Shown here: piece by piece, positions 1 to 8,052 of the stretch
How positions within the stretch are numbered: the first letter of the stretch is position 1
Layout: every line of letters starts with the position of its first letter
Assembly: GCA_028683835.1 (NCBI GenBank)
Contig: JAQUHB010000017.1
Location: 1-47,969 of the forward strand
From: Sulfurimonadaceae bacterium
Lineage (GTDB): Bacteria; Campylobacterota; Campylobacteria; Campylobacterales; Sulfurimonadaceae
Length of the DNA: 47,969 bases
Direction of reading: 5' to 3'
Notes under the pieces: generated by a model
The model's input: only the letters and a program-made list of their open reading frames with translations
What the model was told of the DNA's origin: nothing
Databases searched by the model: none
Made by a program: the position numbers and the translations under genes

Positions 1-1539
1 TTTTTTTAATTCAACTTGTTTTGTACTCTCATCGGATTTTAGTTTTTCAATATTTGAGCTTATACTAACCAATAAAATATCCATACTACTTGATAAATTT
101 TGATAAGATAAAGGTAAAAAATCAACTATTTTTTCTTTTTTAGATAAAGAAGAAAGCAAGTCAGTTTTTAATCGATTGAATAGTTTATGAAAACTTGTTA
201 TCGCCTGACAAATAGATATGTTTTCACTATTTATTACTGTACTTTTAAATAACTGTTTCAGATCTTGATTCATTGGTAAATTTAGATTTATTTGCTCAAT
301 GTTTTTTATTAGAATATCAATAAGCGTACTTGCTTCTGCAAGCTTCATTTCTGATTCATTGTTAAGATACTCACTATATGCTTTTATAATATCTACTGCA
401 TCTGATTGTAATGGTTGTCGACAATAAATGCAAACTTCGTTTGAATCTTCAACTTCTTGCGAATAATTAGAAGCACTTTTAATAAATGATTTCCAATTTG
501 CAGAATCAGTTGAAGGTAGTGTTTTTAATACTTCAATTTGTTTTTTAAACTCATTGCTTTCAAAAGTAAATTTTTCGTATGATTCCAAAATATTTTTAGC
601 TTCTTCTGCAAAAGTGCTTATCTTCTTTGATGTTTCTTCTATTGATTTTTTGATTGCATTGATTTCACTATATTTTGTCGTTTCGATTTTAATTTTATCT
701 TGAATATTCTGCTGAGAAAAATTTTGATATTGGATTTTGAAGTCTTCTAATTTTTTATTATCTTCATCTACAAATTCAAATCTACTTTGTACTTCATTTT
801 CTTGTGCAGTACTTAAATAGCTTTGCTCAAAAAGACCTTTGTTGTGCAACAAAAACTTAGCCGAATCAATTCTAGGTTTCTCATTTTTTATACTTTGTAT
901 TTCACCAGATAATTTTGTTTTCAATCCATCAATAGTCTCAATGATGTATGAGAATAAGTTTAATCCAAATGGTTCTACTAATGTAGAATCAATTTCTCTT
1001 TTATTTAATAATCCACTTAAGTATGAAGAATCAAAAACTCTTACTACATTAAACGGAGATATGGCTCTTGAAGTATTGTTCCAGTTTAATTGATTGGAAT
1101 TTGACCCTATTGAATAATCAATATCTACACTTATTGGTTGTGCTGCATCAAGATATATATTTGGTAAAATATCTTTTTTTTCATTACCACCAGCAATTTC
1201 ATTTAATATTCTAAAATAGCTACTTTTTCCTGAGCCATTTAATCCAAATAAAACATTACAATTTTCACTAAAAATTATTGATTGTTGATTCTTTAGTGCA
1301 TTAATTCCACTATTATGTATCAGTTTCTTTACTATTAATTTGTCTGTATTATTTGTAACTTGAGTTGTATTAGTTAATTCACTTTCTTCTGCTTCATTTT
1401 TTAATAATTTATATATACCGTTAAGCTTCTCTTCTAATATATTCCCATTTGAATTTATAGCTTCATCAATTAAACTTTTTAACCATAAAGGTTGCGATGT
1501 TTTGAATTCATTAAGATAATCTTTAGCATGTGCTTTCAT
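1..1539 (-). CDS. AAA/SMC-like ATPase with CxxC hook, RloC-like (3' end cut off by window)
   Basis: The 513 codons visible from ATG at 1539 stay open to position 1, so the C-terminus lies outside the window. Walker A (GLNGSGKSS) is at residues 99-107. It is followed by a segment (VVRVFDSSYL) typical of AAA_13/RecF-like heads, then a long helical region. A CIYC motif at C370-C373 sits inside the predicted coiled coil, as in Rad50 or RloC zinc hooks. The start is 2 nt after the hsdS stop, so it is probably co-transcribed with hsdM and hsdS. RloC and PrrC anticodon nucleases are AAA_13 proteins encoded inside type I restriction loci. The context fits RloC, but the nuclease domain would be C-terminal and cannot be seen. 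Other restriction-linked ATPases remain possible. Confidence 0.8.
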   Translation of the reverse strand, partial: MKAHAKDYLNEFKTSQPLWLKSLIDEAINSNGNILEEKLNGIYKLLKNEAEESELTNTTQVTNNTDKLIVKKLIHNSGINALKNQQSIIFSENCNVLFGLNGSGKSSYFRILNEIAGGNEKKDILPNIYLDAAQPISVDIDYSIGSNSNQLNWNNTSRAISPFNVVRVFDSSYLSGLLNKREIDSTLVEPFGLNLFSYIIETIDGLKTKLSGEIQSIKNEKPRIDSAKFLLHNKGLFEQSYLSTAQENEVQSRFEFVDEDNKKLEDFKIQYQNFSQQNIQDKIKIETTKYSEINAIKKSIEETSKKISTFAEEAKNILESYEKFTFESNEFKKQIEVLKTLPSTDSANWKSFIKSASNYSQEVEDSNEVCIYCRQPLQSDAVDIIKAYSEYLNNESEMKLAEASTLIDILIKNIEQINLNLPMNQDLKQLFKSTVINSENISICQAITSFHKLFNRLKTDLLSSLSKKEKIVDFLPLSYQNLSSSMDILLVSISSNIEKLKSDESTKQVELKK

Positions 1540-1541
1540 GT

Positions 1542-2702
1542 TTACCCCTCAATAGTTGCAATTTTTGAAAGTAAAATCGTTTTGAAGGTCTCCAAATATT
1601 CATTATTTTTGTTTTTATTTTCCAAATTTAGTTCTATTGTTTTAATATAATTGTTAAATTTTTTTTGTAATTTTTCGGGTGGTTGTAATACAATAACTCG
1701 ATTTAAATCTTCAATTGTAATTTGAGATTGTGCGGAACCACTATCAAGCTGTCTAAGGTTTTGATTCTTTAAATAGTAATAAACAAAATATTTATCCATC
1801 TCACTATGGTTAATTTCAACTACAATACTCAAGTTTGTAATATATGCTTTTGGTGGTGATAATTTGACTTCACCTGTTCCACTAACTCCTCTGCATAAAA
1901 CTAATATTTGAGATTCTTCATACATGTAAGAAGAATAATATCCCCGAATACCATAGCCAGAGAAGATAGGATATCCTTTTTCCAAAAACTTACTTGAATC
2001 AAGCATTTTCCCATATTTTAGATTAGAAATATTCTTAATAGAAATACTACTCCATCCAACTGGTATCTCCATCTCCAACTCTTCGCAATAAACCATCTCG
2101 CCACCATTTGATTTATATGGTTTACCATTTTCATCAGGAAATTCAAAATTTACAAACCACTCTTTATAGATACTTTGAGCGGTGTCTTCTAGCTTTTGAT
2201 TTAGTTGTTCATTGAGTTTGATTCTGTCTGTGATGGTGTGGTACTCTTTTACAAGCTCTTTTTGTTTCTTGATTGATGGAACTGGAAGTTCAATTTCACA
2301 CATCTCTTCCCACCCAAAAGCTTCTCTTGTACTACCGTGAGACATATATCTAGCATATCTGTCAAACTCTTCTCTTCTAAACCACATCATGAGATATTCT
2401 GCTAATAGTTTATCTGTGTTGATAATTTCAAAAGCTGTATAAGATGTAGAAACTATCGCTTCATCATCTTCAAGCAGTGCTACAGAGATTTTATCTCCAT
2501 TTCTTGATGTTACTGGTCCGTAAGCAAATTGACCTTTTTTGATTATTTTATAGGTTGTCATATCTGTGCCAATAATATTGGCAATGGATGGAATAAACTT
2601 TTTTGTAATACTTACACCCAAGAGATTATCAACTGCTAAATCATTATTTTTAATATTGACTTGCTGAATAAATTGACCAATTTTTTTATAGTTTGATCTC
2701 AT
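1542..2702 (-). CDS. hsdS: Type I restriction-modification specificity subunit HsdS
   Basis: This subunit sets DNA recognition in the HsdR2M2S complex. The 386-residue protein has the two-half layout of the family: a first target-recognition domain (about 1-140) and a conserved helix (about 145-185, with QLNQKLEDTAQSIYKEWF). A second recognition domain with WSSISIKNISNLKYGKML follows from about 217, and then a second conserved helix (about 345-386). Its start overlaps the end of hsdM by 17 nt, so the two are translationally coupled. The length is typical of HsdS. The recognition sequence cannot be predicted. The family assignment is firm. Confidence 0.93.
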   Translation of the reverse strand: MRSNYKKIGQFIQQVNIKNNDLAVDNLLGVSITKKFIPSIANIIGTDMTTYKIIKKGQFAYGPVTSRNGDKISVALLEDDEAIVSTSYTAFEIINTDKLLAEYLMMWFRREEFDRYARYMSHGSTREAFGWEEMCEIELPVPSIKKQKELVKEYHTITDRIKLNEQLNQKLEDTAQSIYKEWFVNFEFPDENGKPYKSNGGEMVYCEELEMEIPVGWSSISIKNISNLKYGKMLDSSKFLEKGYPIFSGYGIRGYYSSYMYEESQILVLCRGVSGTGEVKLSPPKAYITNLSIVVEINHSEMDKYFVYYYLKNQNLRQLDSGSAQSQITIEDLNRVIVLQPPEKLQKKFNNYIKTIELNLENKNKNNEYLETFKTILLSKIATIEG

Positions 2703-4245
2703 AACCCAACTCTTTAAAAACTGTCAATAACTCTTTTTTTGATTGTTCTTCCTCTTTTAAAAGCTCTGCAAATTCACCTTGAAGTGTTTGCATCTTTGTA
2801 TCGAAATCTATATTTTCATCTCTGTTTACAAACTCGATGTATTTACTAGGAACGAGTGAATAGTCTTTTGCTCTCACTTCGTCTATTGTGACGCTTTTAC
2901 AGTATTCCGGTATATCTTTGTAAGCCTCTTTATCACTTTGCCAAACGTGATAAGTATTTGTAACTTCTTCTACTGTTTCATCGTCAAACTGAACAAACTT
3001 CTTCTCAAACGGTACACCTTTTTGTCTCAAATCCATAAAGAGTATTTCATTGGTTCTTTCTCTGTGGGTTTTTGTTTTGCCATTTTGCTCAAAAGTTCTT
3101 AGTTTCTTATTCGCATTGAGTATCCAAAGCGTTACACTGATGTCAGTTGTATAAAAAAGATTTCTAGGTAAGATAACGATCGTTTCCACTAAATCATTTT
3201 CTATCAGTTTTGCTCTAATTTTGTACTCTTCACCGCCACCGCTTAATGCACCGTTTGCCAAGATGAATCCTGCTACACCATTTTGAGAGAGTTTTGATAC
3301 CATGTTTAGTATCCATCCGTAGTTGGCGTTTGATGTCGGCGGAACATCATATCCTGCCCATCTCGCATCATCTAGTAGTTCGTTTACACCTCTCCAATCC
3401 TTTTGATTAAAAGGAGGATTTGCCATGATAAAGTCGGCTTTTAAATCTTTGTGTTGGTCTTTTGCAAAGGTATCGGTAGGTACATCGCCGAGGTTTGCAG
3501 ATATTCCCCTGATGGCTAAGTTCATTTTGGCAAGTTTGTAGGTAGTCGCCGTGTACTCTTGACCGTAAACTGAGATATCTTTTTTGTTTCCATTGTGAGC
3601 ATCTATAAACTTCACAGACTGCACAAACATACCGCCACTACCGCAAGCAGGATCGTAAATCTTGCCTTTATACGGTTCTATCATGGTTGCTATGAGATTG
3701 ACTATAGATTTGGGAGTATAGAACTCTCCTTTTCCTTTTCCCTCTGCAATAGCAAAATTACTCAAAAAGTATTCATACACACGACCGACGATATCATGTC
3801 CTTTATCCTCTATGGTGTTAATGTTGTTGATAGTATCTATAAGAGATGAGAGCTTACTTACGTCCAATCCCAGTCTTGAGAAGTAGTTATCAGGTAGTGC
3901 GCCTTTTAGAGAAGGATTGTTTTTTTCAATCGTTGCTAAAGCCGTATCTATTTTGAGCGCTATATCATCTTGTTTTGCTTGTTGCTTGATATACGACCAT
4001 CTTGATTCTTTTGGAAGATAAAAAACATTTTCCATAGTATAAAACTCTACCATATCGATAAATGCTTCTTTTCCCTCTGATAGTAGCTTTTCTCTCCGCT
4101 CTTCGAATGTATCACTGACAAACTTTAAAAAGATAAGTCCTAAAACAATATGTTTATACTCGCTAGATTCAACAGAGCCTCTGAGTTTGTTTGCAGTGTC
4201 CCAAAGAGTCTCTTCCATAGATTTTTGATTTTTTTCTTTTGCCAT
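2686..4245 (-). CDS. hsdM: Type I restriction-modification DNA methyltransferase HsdM
   Basis: N6-adenine methyltransferase subunit of a type I restriction system. The N-terminal helical HsdM_N domain covers about residues 8-140. The SAM-binding motif DPACGSGG is at 198-205 and the catalytic NPPF motif at 276-279, both intact, so an active enzyme is expected. The 519 residues match the usual family length. It is the first gene of the visible operon, followed by hsdS with a 17-nt overlap. A probable AAAGG ribosome site lies about 12 nt upstream of ATG 4245. The 180 nt upstream, before the next gene's stop, are A+T rich and must hold the promoter. hsdR is not in the window. Confidence 0.95.
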   Translation of the reverse strand: MAKEKNQKSMEETLWDTANKLRGSVESSEYKHIVLGLIFLKFVSDTFEERREKLLSEGKEAFIDMVEFYTMENVFYLPKESRWSYIKQQAKQDDIALKIDTALATIEKNNPSLKGALPDNYFSRLGLDVSKLSSLIDTINNINTIEDKGHDIVGRVYEYFLSNFAIAEGKGKGEFYTPKSIVNLIATMIEPYKGKIYDPACGSGGMFVQSVKFIDAHNGNKKDISVYGQEYTATTYKLAKMNLAIRGISANLGDVPTDTFAKDQHKDLKADFIMANPPFNQKDWRGVNELLDDARWAGYDVPPTSNANYGWILNMVSKLSQNGVAGFILANGALSGGGEEYKIRAKLIENDLVETIVILPRNLFYTTDISVTLWILNANKKLRTFEQNGKTKTHRERTNEILFMDLRQKGVPFEKKFVQFDDETVEEVTNTYHVWQSDKEAYKDIPEYCKSVTIDEVRAKDYSLVPSKYIEFVNRDENIDFDTKMQTLQGEFAELLKEEEQSKKELLTVFKELGYEIKL

Positions 4246-4425
4246 TATGCAGTGTGACCTTTTAGTTAACAGATTTTATTAAGAATTAATTTTTATTTAT
4301 TATATCGCATTTATATCGCGAGTCACTTAGTTTGGAATGTATTTCACTTTTTATGCACTACATAATGGCAAAATATAGGAGAATCGATCTTTAGTATGTA
4401 ATTTTTTCTCCACTGTTTAGATATT

Positions 4426-5001
4426 CTAACTTCTAGGTCTCCCAAGTTTCTTTTTAGTCTTAGAGATAGTACCACGAGTAAAAGCTCTATCTTTATTATT
4501 CTTTTTTATTGGTTCAATATCCTGTTCCTCTTTACACAGATAGTTTATGACTTTTTCATCAAGTATCTGTCTCTTCTCAACATCACGATGATCAAGCATA
4601 CCAATACCTTTGTGTCTGTAATCGCTTAGGTTGCAATTGTGGTAAGTGCCCTGATTGTTTGTAAGATGCTTCCAATACTCGCCTATCTGCTTCCCTTTAA
4701 TCACATCGTTTTGTACTTTTTGACCATCATAAATAAATATAGCATGAAAATGAATTCCTCTCTCATCACCGTGTTCACGTTTACATACATATCCGACCTG
4801 ATCTTTGAAGATAGTAGGTTTTGTTCTGCGGTTATTCAGCATGTGCTCAAAATCTTCATTTGCTTTCTCAAGCGTCATGGTTTTACTAGTTGCTTGTGTA
4901 TAGCCAAATTCAACACGTATGATATTAAGCTTGGAATACTGCTCGCTTAATGCGTCAATATAGCTCTTAGCACTCTGCAGTCGTTTGTTTCTTTTGCTCA
5001 T
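4426..5001 (-). CDS. YagK/YfjJ-type (inovirus Gp2 family) protein with HUH motif
   Basis: This 191-residue protein has the features of the YagK/YfjJ C-terminal domain family, also called inovirus Gp2. It has a GIHFHAIF segment with an HUH-like pair (H84, H86) and a later NYLCKEEQ motif offering a possible nucleophile Tyr154 with Lys157. The tail is Arg/Lys rich and ends in GRPR, which is characteristic of the family. These proteins occur in prophages and integrated elements and are thought to take part in rolling-circle-type replication. That role is by homology of motif, not shown here. The GGAGAA ribosome site is 6 nt before ATG 5001. It has no coding neighbours of its own element, so it may be a relict. 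Confidence 0.8.
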   Translation of the reverse strand: MSKRNKRLQSAKSYIDALSEQYSKLNIIRVEFGYTQATSKTMTLEKANEDFEHMLNNRRTKPTIFKDQVGYVCKREHGDERGIHFHAIFIYDGQKVQNDVIKGKQIGEYWKHLTNNQGTYHNCNLSDYRHKGIGMLDHRDVEKRQILDEKVINYLCKEEQDIEPIKKNNKDRAFTRGTISKTKKKLGRPRS

Positions 5002-5469
5002 TTATGTTCTCCGTAAGTATCTATTTCAATGAATAGATGTATACAAAATTTATATTACGTTTGATCTCTTGAAAAGAGTATGTATTAGAGAGTGATGCTA
5101 GCTTGAGTACCAGTAATAAGTTTATTTTATCAAAGTGTGTAGAGATTATTTGAGATATCTCTACACTATATACTCGTACATAGCTGGTATACCCTTGTGA
5201 CTGTTATATTCTTTATTTCTTCTATTTACTTTATCTCTTAAATCTATTTTATATAATAATATTTATTACCTAAATTAGCTAGAACTTGAATTGCCGACCC
5301 AACTCGGTATACAGAAAATAAGAAGTATGGAAGTTGTCGGATGATTGGATTTTATGAGGATATACAGAGTTAGGAATTTGCAAAGAAAAAAAATAGAGAA
5401 TCTACAGCTACCAATGTAGCTATAGATTATTAATAATTACAGATTTCATCTATACTAGATGAAATGATT
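5002..5469. other. 468-nt intergenic region with several inverted repeats
   Basis: No convincing coding sequence is present. A palindrome ATCTATT/AATAGAT (5019-5038) lies just upstream of the ribosome site of the Gp2-family gene and could be its operator. A nested structure spans 5108-5189: outer arms TACCAG/CTGGTA, and inner arms GTGTAGAGAT (5137-5146) and ATCTCTACAC (5157-5166) with a 10-nt loop. It has no T-run, so it is not a terminator. It could be an origin-like site for the adjacent HUH protein, which is inference. Two terminator hairpins for the gene at 5470-5751 occupy the right end. Confidence 0.6.
5386..5465 (-). terminator. Tandem intrinsic terminator hairpins
   Basis: Reading the minus strand after the stop of the 5470-5751 gene, the first hairpin has perfect 9-bp arms (5443-5465, arms ATTTCATCT/AGATGAAAT). 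The second has 12-bp arms with one mismatch (5399-5428, AATCTA-AGCTAC against GTAGCT-TAGATT). The second is followed by an eight-T run (5386-5393), which gives a canonical rho-independent terminator. Confidence 0.75.
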
Positions 5470-5751
5470 TTAATTTTTGATCTGTAGAGAGTTACAATCC
5501 AAAGTCCATTTATCTTTTATTTTTCCTTTGATCTGAACGTTTGTAGCACTCTCATTGAGACTGCTTAACTTGTTGACAATATTTGCATTGTCCCACTCGT
5601 AACAAAGTTGATAAACACCTTTTTTTGTTTGAATACCATAACCTCCGCCAGCTTCGTCATGTGTGCTGATAATTTGTCCTGTAATTGTTATCTCTTTGCC
5701 TATTAATGTGGACACTGCAAAGAGTAGACTGATAAATAAAACTTTTTTCAT
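5470..5751 (-). CDS. Small exported protein, OB-fold-like, unknown function
   Basis: A 93-residue protein with a clear Sec signal peptide (MKKVLFISLLFAVSTLIG, cleavage about residue 18). The mature part is short and beta-rich (ITITGQIISTHDEAGGGYGI, then VQIKGKIKDKW). The pattern of G-x-I-strand repeats resembles small periplasmic OB-fold proteins such as the YgiW/BOF group, but the match is only by eye. Two cysteines (in QLCYEW and LDCNSL) may form a disulfide. It probably forms a unit with the upstream exported protein on the same strand, 61 nt away. The role is unknown. Confidence 0.7.
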   Translation of the reverse strand: MKKVLFISLLFAVSTLIGKEITITGQIISTHDEAGGGYGIQTKKGVYQLCYEWDNANIVNKLSSLNESATNVQIKGKIKDKWTLDCNSLQIKN

Positions 5752-5812
5752 ATTGATCCTTCGTTTTGTATATTCAACATTTGAATTTCAATGTTGTTCT
5801 ATTGTATTTTTT

Positions 5813-6850
5813 TTATTCTGCTTGCTGGCAATATTGGCTTGGAGCTGGCAACATAGGATCTGGGAGACATTCTCTTTTTTGAATATAAACTGGTCCAATA
5901 ATAAACTTATTAACCAAGAAAGTATTTGCATTGCTTCTTTGGATAACCAAATGTACTCCATGCTGTGTAATGCGGTCTCCGACACCTAGAGAATAAACCA
6001 TTTTATGAGCTTTTGCTATCCATGCATTACAAATTCCCCGTACTTTTTTATTCTCTTTTAACCATAAAGCCTGTTGTGCTTGAGCATCTTTTTGAGCTTT
6101 AGCCTGAGCTTGAGCTGCTTTTAGATTGTTTTCTTTTTCCTTCTGCCTATTGTCATATCCGCTATAAGCATCTTTAAGATATCGCACATAAGATTCTGTA
6201 CTAAAATTAGGGTATGCGTCATACCATAAATAATTATTGCCAGAATTATCTTTTACAGAAGAGAGAGGAGAACGTAACAAGCCATCCATAAGCGTATCTG
6301 GAAATGTCATCTTTTGAGCTGTAAGCATATTTGCATAATACACTTTTGCTTCAGGATCGTGTTGATTATTATCAAATATTTTTTGTAAATTTTTTACCTC
6401 AGTATCATGAACATTAATATCCTGCTGCATCTCTTGAAATAGTTGAATTCTATTTTTAAATTTAGAATCAATACTATCCAACGTATCATTATCTCTTACA
6501 TAATATTTTTTGTAAAATTGAAATCTCAAAGATTCAATTTGTTCAATTTTTGGAATAATATTTTGTTTAAAATTTTGCTCTAAATCAAGCGTTTTTTGTT
6601 GCTCCTTCATCTGTTGTTTCTTTTTATATGCTTCTTCGTCGGCTAAACTATTGAATGTCGGTGTAGTTTGTTCTTGTGTTTCTGATATAGTTTCTTGAGC
6701 TTGGACACTACTATTGTTTGAATTTTGTTGTCCTTTTTGAACCTGATTCATAACATTCTGTAATTCATCTAAAAAACCAGCATTGGCATTTACGCTGATA
6801 AGTCCAATAACGCAAAAAGACAAAGTCGAATTCCTAATTATTTTTAACAT
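5813..6850 (-). CDS. Exported coiled-coil protein of unknown function
   Basis: 345 residues. The signal peptide (to about residue 24, ending VNANA) is followed by a Gln/Asn/Ser/Thr-rich linker (about 30-80) and a long charged, helical, probably coiled-coil region (about 80-265). A compact C-terminal domain (about 270-345) contains three cysteines and an ILV-rich strand pattern (VGDRITQHGVHLVIQRS). An AAGGAT ribosome site precedes ATG 6850. The small exported protein at 5470 follows on the same strand. I do not recognise a family. Placement in the periplasm or outer envelope is inferred from the signal peptide. Confidence 0.75.
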   Translation of the reverse strand: MLKIIRNSTLSFCVIGLISVNANAGFLDELQNVMNQVQKGQQNSNNSSVQAQETISETQEQTTPTFNSLADEEAYKKKQQMKEQQKTLDLEQNFKQNIIPKIEQIESLRFQFYKKYYVRDNDTLDSIDSKFKNRIQLFQEMQQDINVHDTEVKNLQKIFDNNQHDPEAKVYYANMLTAQKMTFPDTLMDGLLRSPLSSVKDNSGNNYLWYDAYPNFSTESYVRYLKDAYSGYDNRQKEKENNLKAAQAQAKAQKDAQAQQALWLKENKKVRGICNAWIAKAHKMVYSLGVGDRITQHGVHLVIQRSNANTFLVNKFIIGPVYIQKRECLPDPMLPAPSQYCQQAE

Positions 6851-6920
6851 TTGTATCCTTTATATTGCTGTTTGCAAAGTATTTTTATGTGTAGCATTCT
6901 TTCCATTGTAATTAAAATCT

Positions 6921-6954
6921 TCAAAAAACAGAGTCATGAATATAGCTCTGTTTT
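6921..6954 (-). terminator. Intrinsic terminator downstream of the 6970-7605 gene
   Basis: Arms AAAACAGAG (6925-6933) and CTCTGTTTT (6946-6954) are perfect, with a 12-nt loop and a T-run on the minus strand. The unit 6970-7605 therefore ends here and is transcribed apart from the exported proteins below. Confidence 0.75.
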
Positions 6955-6969
6955 GAAAGGTTTAATTTA

Positions 6970-7605
6970 CTAAAGCACCATCAAGTTGAATTTATCCTCA
7001 TCTTCATACTTACCATAGCCTACTGGTTGTTTATCTTTAAAATAATTTGACAATTCCCCTTCATTCTTTTTTATTAAATTCATAAGATCATAATTAGATG
7101 CAGCATTCATCGTACTTAAATCTTCCGTATTACTTGGACTCCAATTTGCGCCATATGCTTTTTTTCTTATCTCAGTAGCCCAGTCAGAATCATTGAACTG
7201 TAATTCAATCACTTTTGCACATTGTTCAAGTTTATCTGTTGTATTTGCATTTTTAACAGCAAATTCAAGTGCTTTTCTTGCATTTTCCATATATTTAGCT
7301 TGTTCATGAATATAGAATATTTCAAGTTCTATTATTTGTCTATGATAAAATACCATACTATGATAAGTAGCTTCTATAAATTCCATAGCAACCTCATTAC
7401 CTTTAGCTTCCAGATTACCTTCTTTCTCCTCATCAGATTGAATATATTTTAAATTATAATAAAGATTTTTTGCATCTACAAAGAGAGCTATATTCTGCAT
7501 AATCTCACTGTAATCCAATGTGTTATATATCATATTTTCTGCTAATTCAATTAGACCTTGAGTACTTATACCTTCCATTTGCAAATCTATATTTTTTTCT
7601 TCCAT
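6970..7605 (-). CDS. Unknown cytoplasmic helical protein, part of the WYL-operator regulon
   Basis: ATG 7605 was chosen because a GGAG ribosome site sits 6 nt upstream. An in-frame ATG at 7617 contains that site and lacks one of its own. The 211-residue product has no signal peptide or membrane segment and is acidic and mostly helical (for example FYHRQIIELEIFYIHEQAKYM). I recognise no domain. A copy of the WYL-cassette operator stands 200 nt upstream and a terminator follows, so it is a single-gene unit probably under the same regulator. The long leader contains no supported ORF. Confidence 0.75.
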   Translation of the reverse strand: MEEKNIDLQMEGISTQGLIELAENMIYNTLDYSEIMQNIALFVDAKNLYYNLKYIQSDEEKEGNLEAKGNEVAMEFIEATYHSMVFYHRQIIELEIFYIHEQAKYMENARKALEFAVKNANTTDKLEQCAKVIELQFNDSDWATEIRKKAYGANWSPSNTEDLSTMNAASNYDLMNLIKKNEGELSNYFKDKQPVGYGKYEDEDKFNLMVL

Positions 7606-7804
7606 CTTAATCTCCATTACATTTCTTATTTTTAATTAAATCGCAACTCTTAAAAAATTTCGCAAACACTTAAGATAGAGTTTGTGGATTTTTTAGAGAG
7701 TGAAACACCTTTTATATAAATTGAAGTAAATCCTACTATACGCGATTACATCTTTCTATATAAACTTCTTTTATCTAATAACAAGCAAAGTTTATAATGT
7801 GTCG

Positions 7805-7824
7805 ATGACAGGTTATGTCGTTTT
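7805..7824 (-). promoter_or_regulatory. WYL-cassette operator, copy 1
   Basis: The plus-strand sequence is ATGACAGGTTATGTCGTTTT, with a GACA-N5-TGTC palindrome centred at 7813. It is identical over all 20 bases to copy 2 and differs by one base from copy 3. It lies between the terminator of the 8053-11243 unit and the gene starting at 7605, 208 nt from that start. The proposed binder is the WYL regulator encoded at 12802-13695, by inference from repetition and position. Confidence 0.75.
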
Positions 7825-7869
7825 AAAATTGATTTTTAAAAAATGGAGATTTTTTATAGAGAGTTGAAG

Positions 7870-7908
7870 ATAAAAAGAGCTAGAGGCATATCCTAGTGGA
7901 TAGCCTCT
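7870..7908 (-). terminator. Intrinsic terminator after the 8053-9534 gene
   Basis: Hairpin AGAGGC-TATCC / GGATA-GCCTCT (7882-7908) has one bulged base and a 4-nt loop. On the minus strand it is followed by a run of five T (7872-7876). It closes the long minus-strand unit and separates it from operator copy 1. Confidence 0.75.
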
Positions 7909-8052
7909 TGAACTGTAATTATCCCCTATGAGAAGTACAAATAAATTGTACCTAAAATAACTCAAATTGCTAGTTGTTTTTACTATTCATCAGAGAGCTT
8001 TAAAAAGCAATCAATTGAATAAGCAGTAATAAACAATATAAGACTAAGAACT

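Larger units (their letters stand above)
7606..8052. other. 447-nt intergenic region: leader, operator and terminator
   Basis: It contains, in minus-strand order, the terminator of the 8053-9534 gene (7870-7908), operator copy 1 (7805-7824), and an A+T-rich leader of about 200 nt before the gene starting at 7605. -10-like hexamers (TATAAA, then TATTAG) follow the operator. No coding ORF with a ribosome site was found. Confidence 0.6.
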
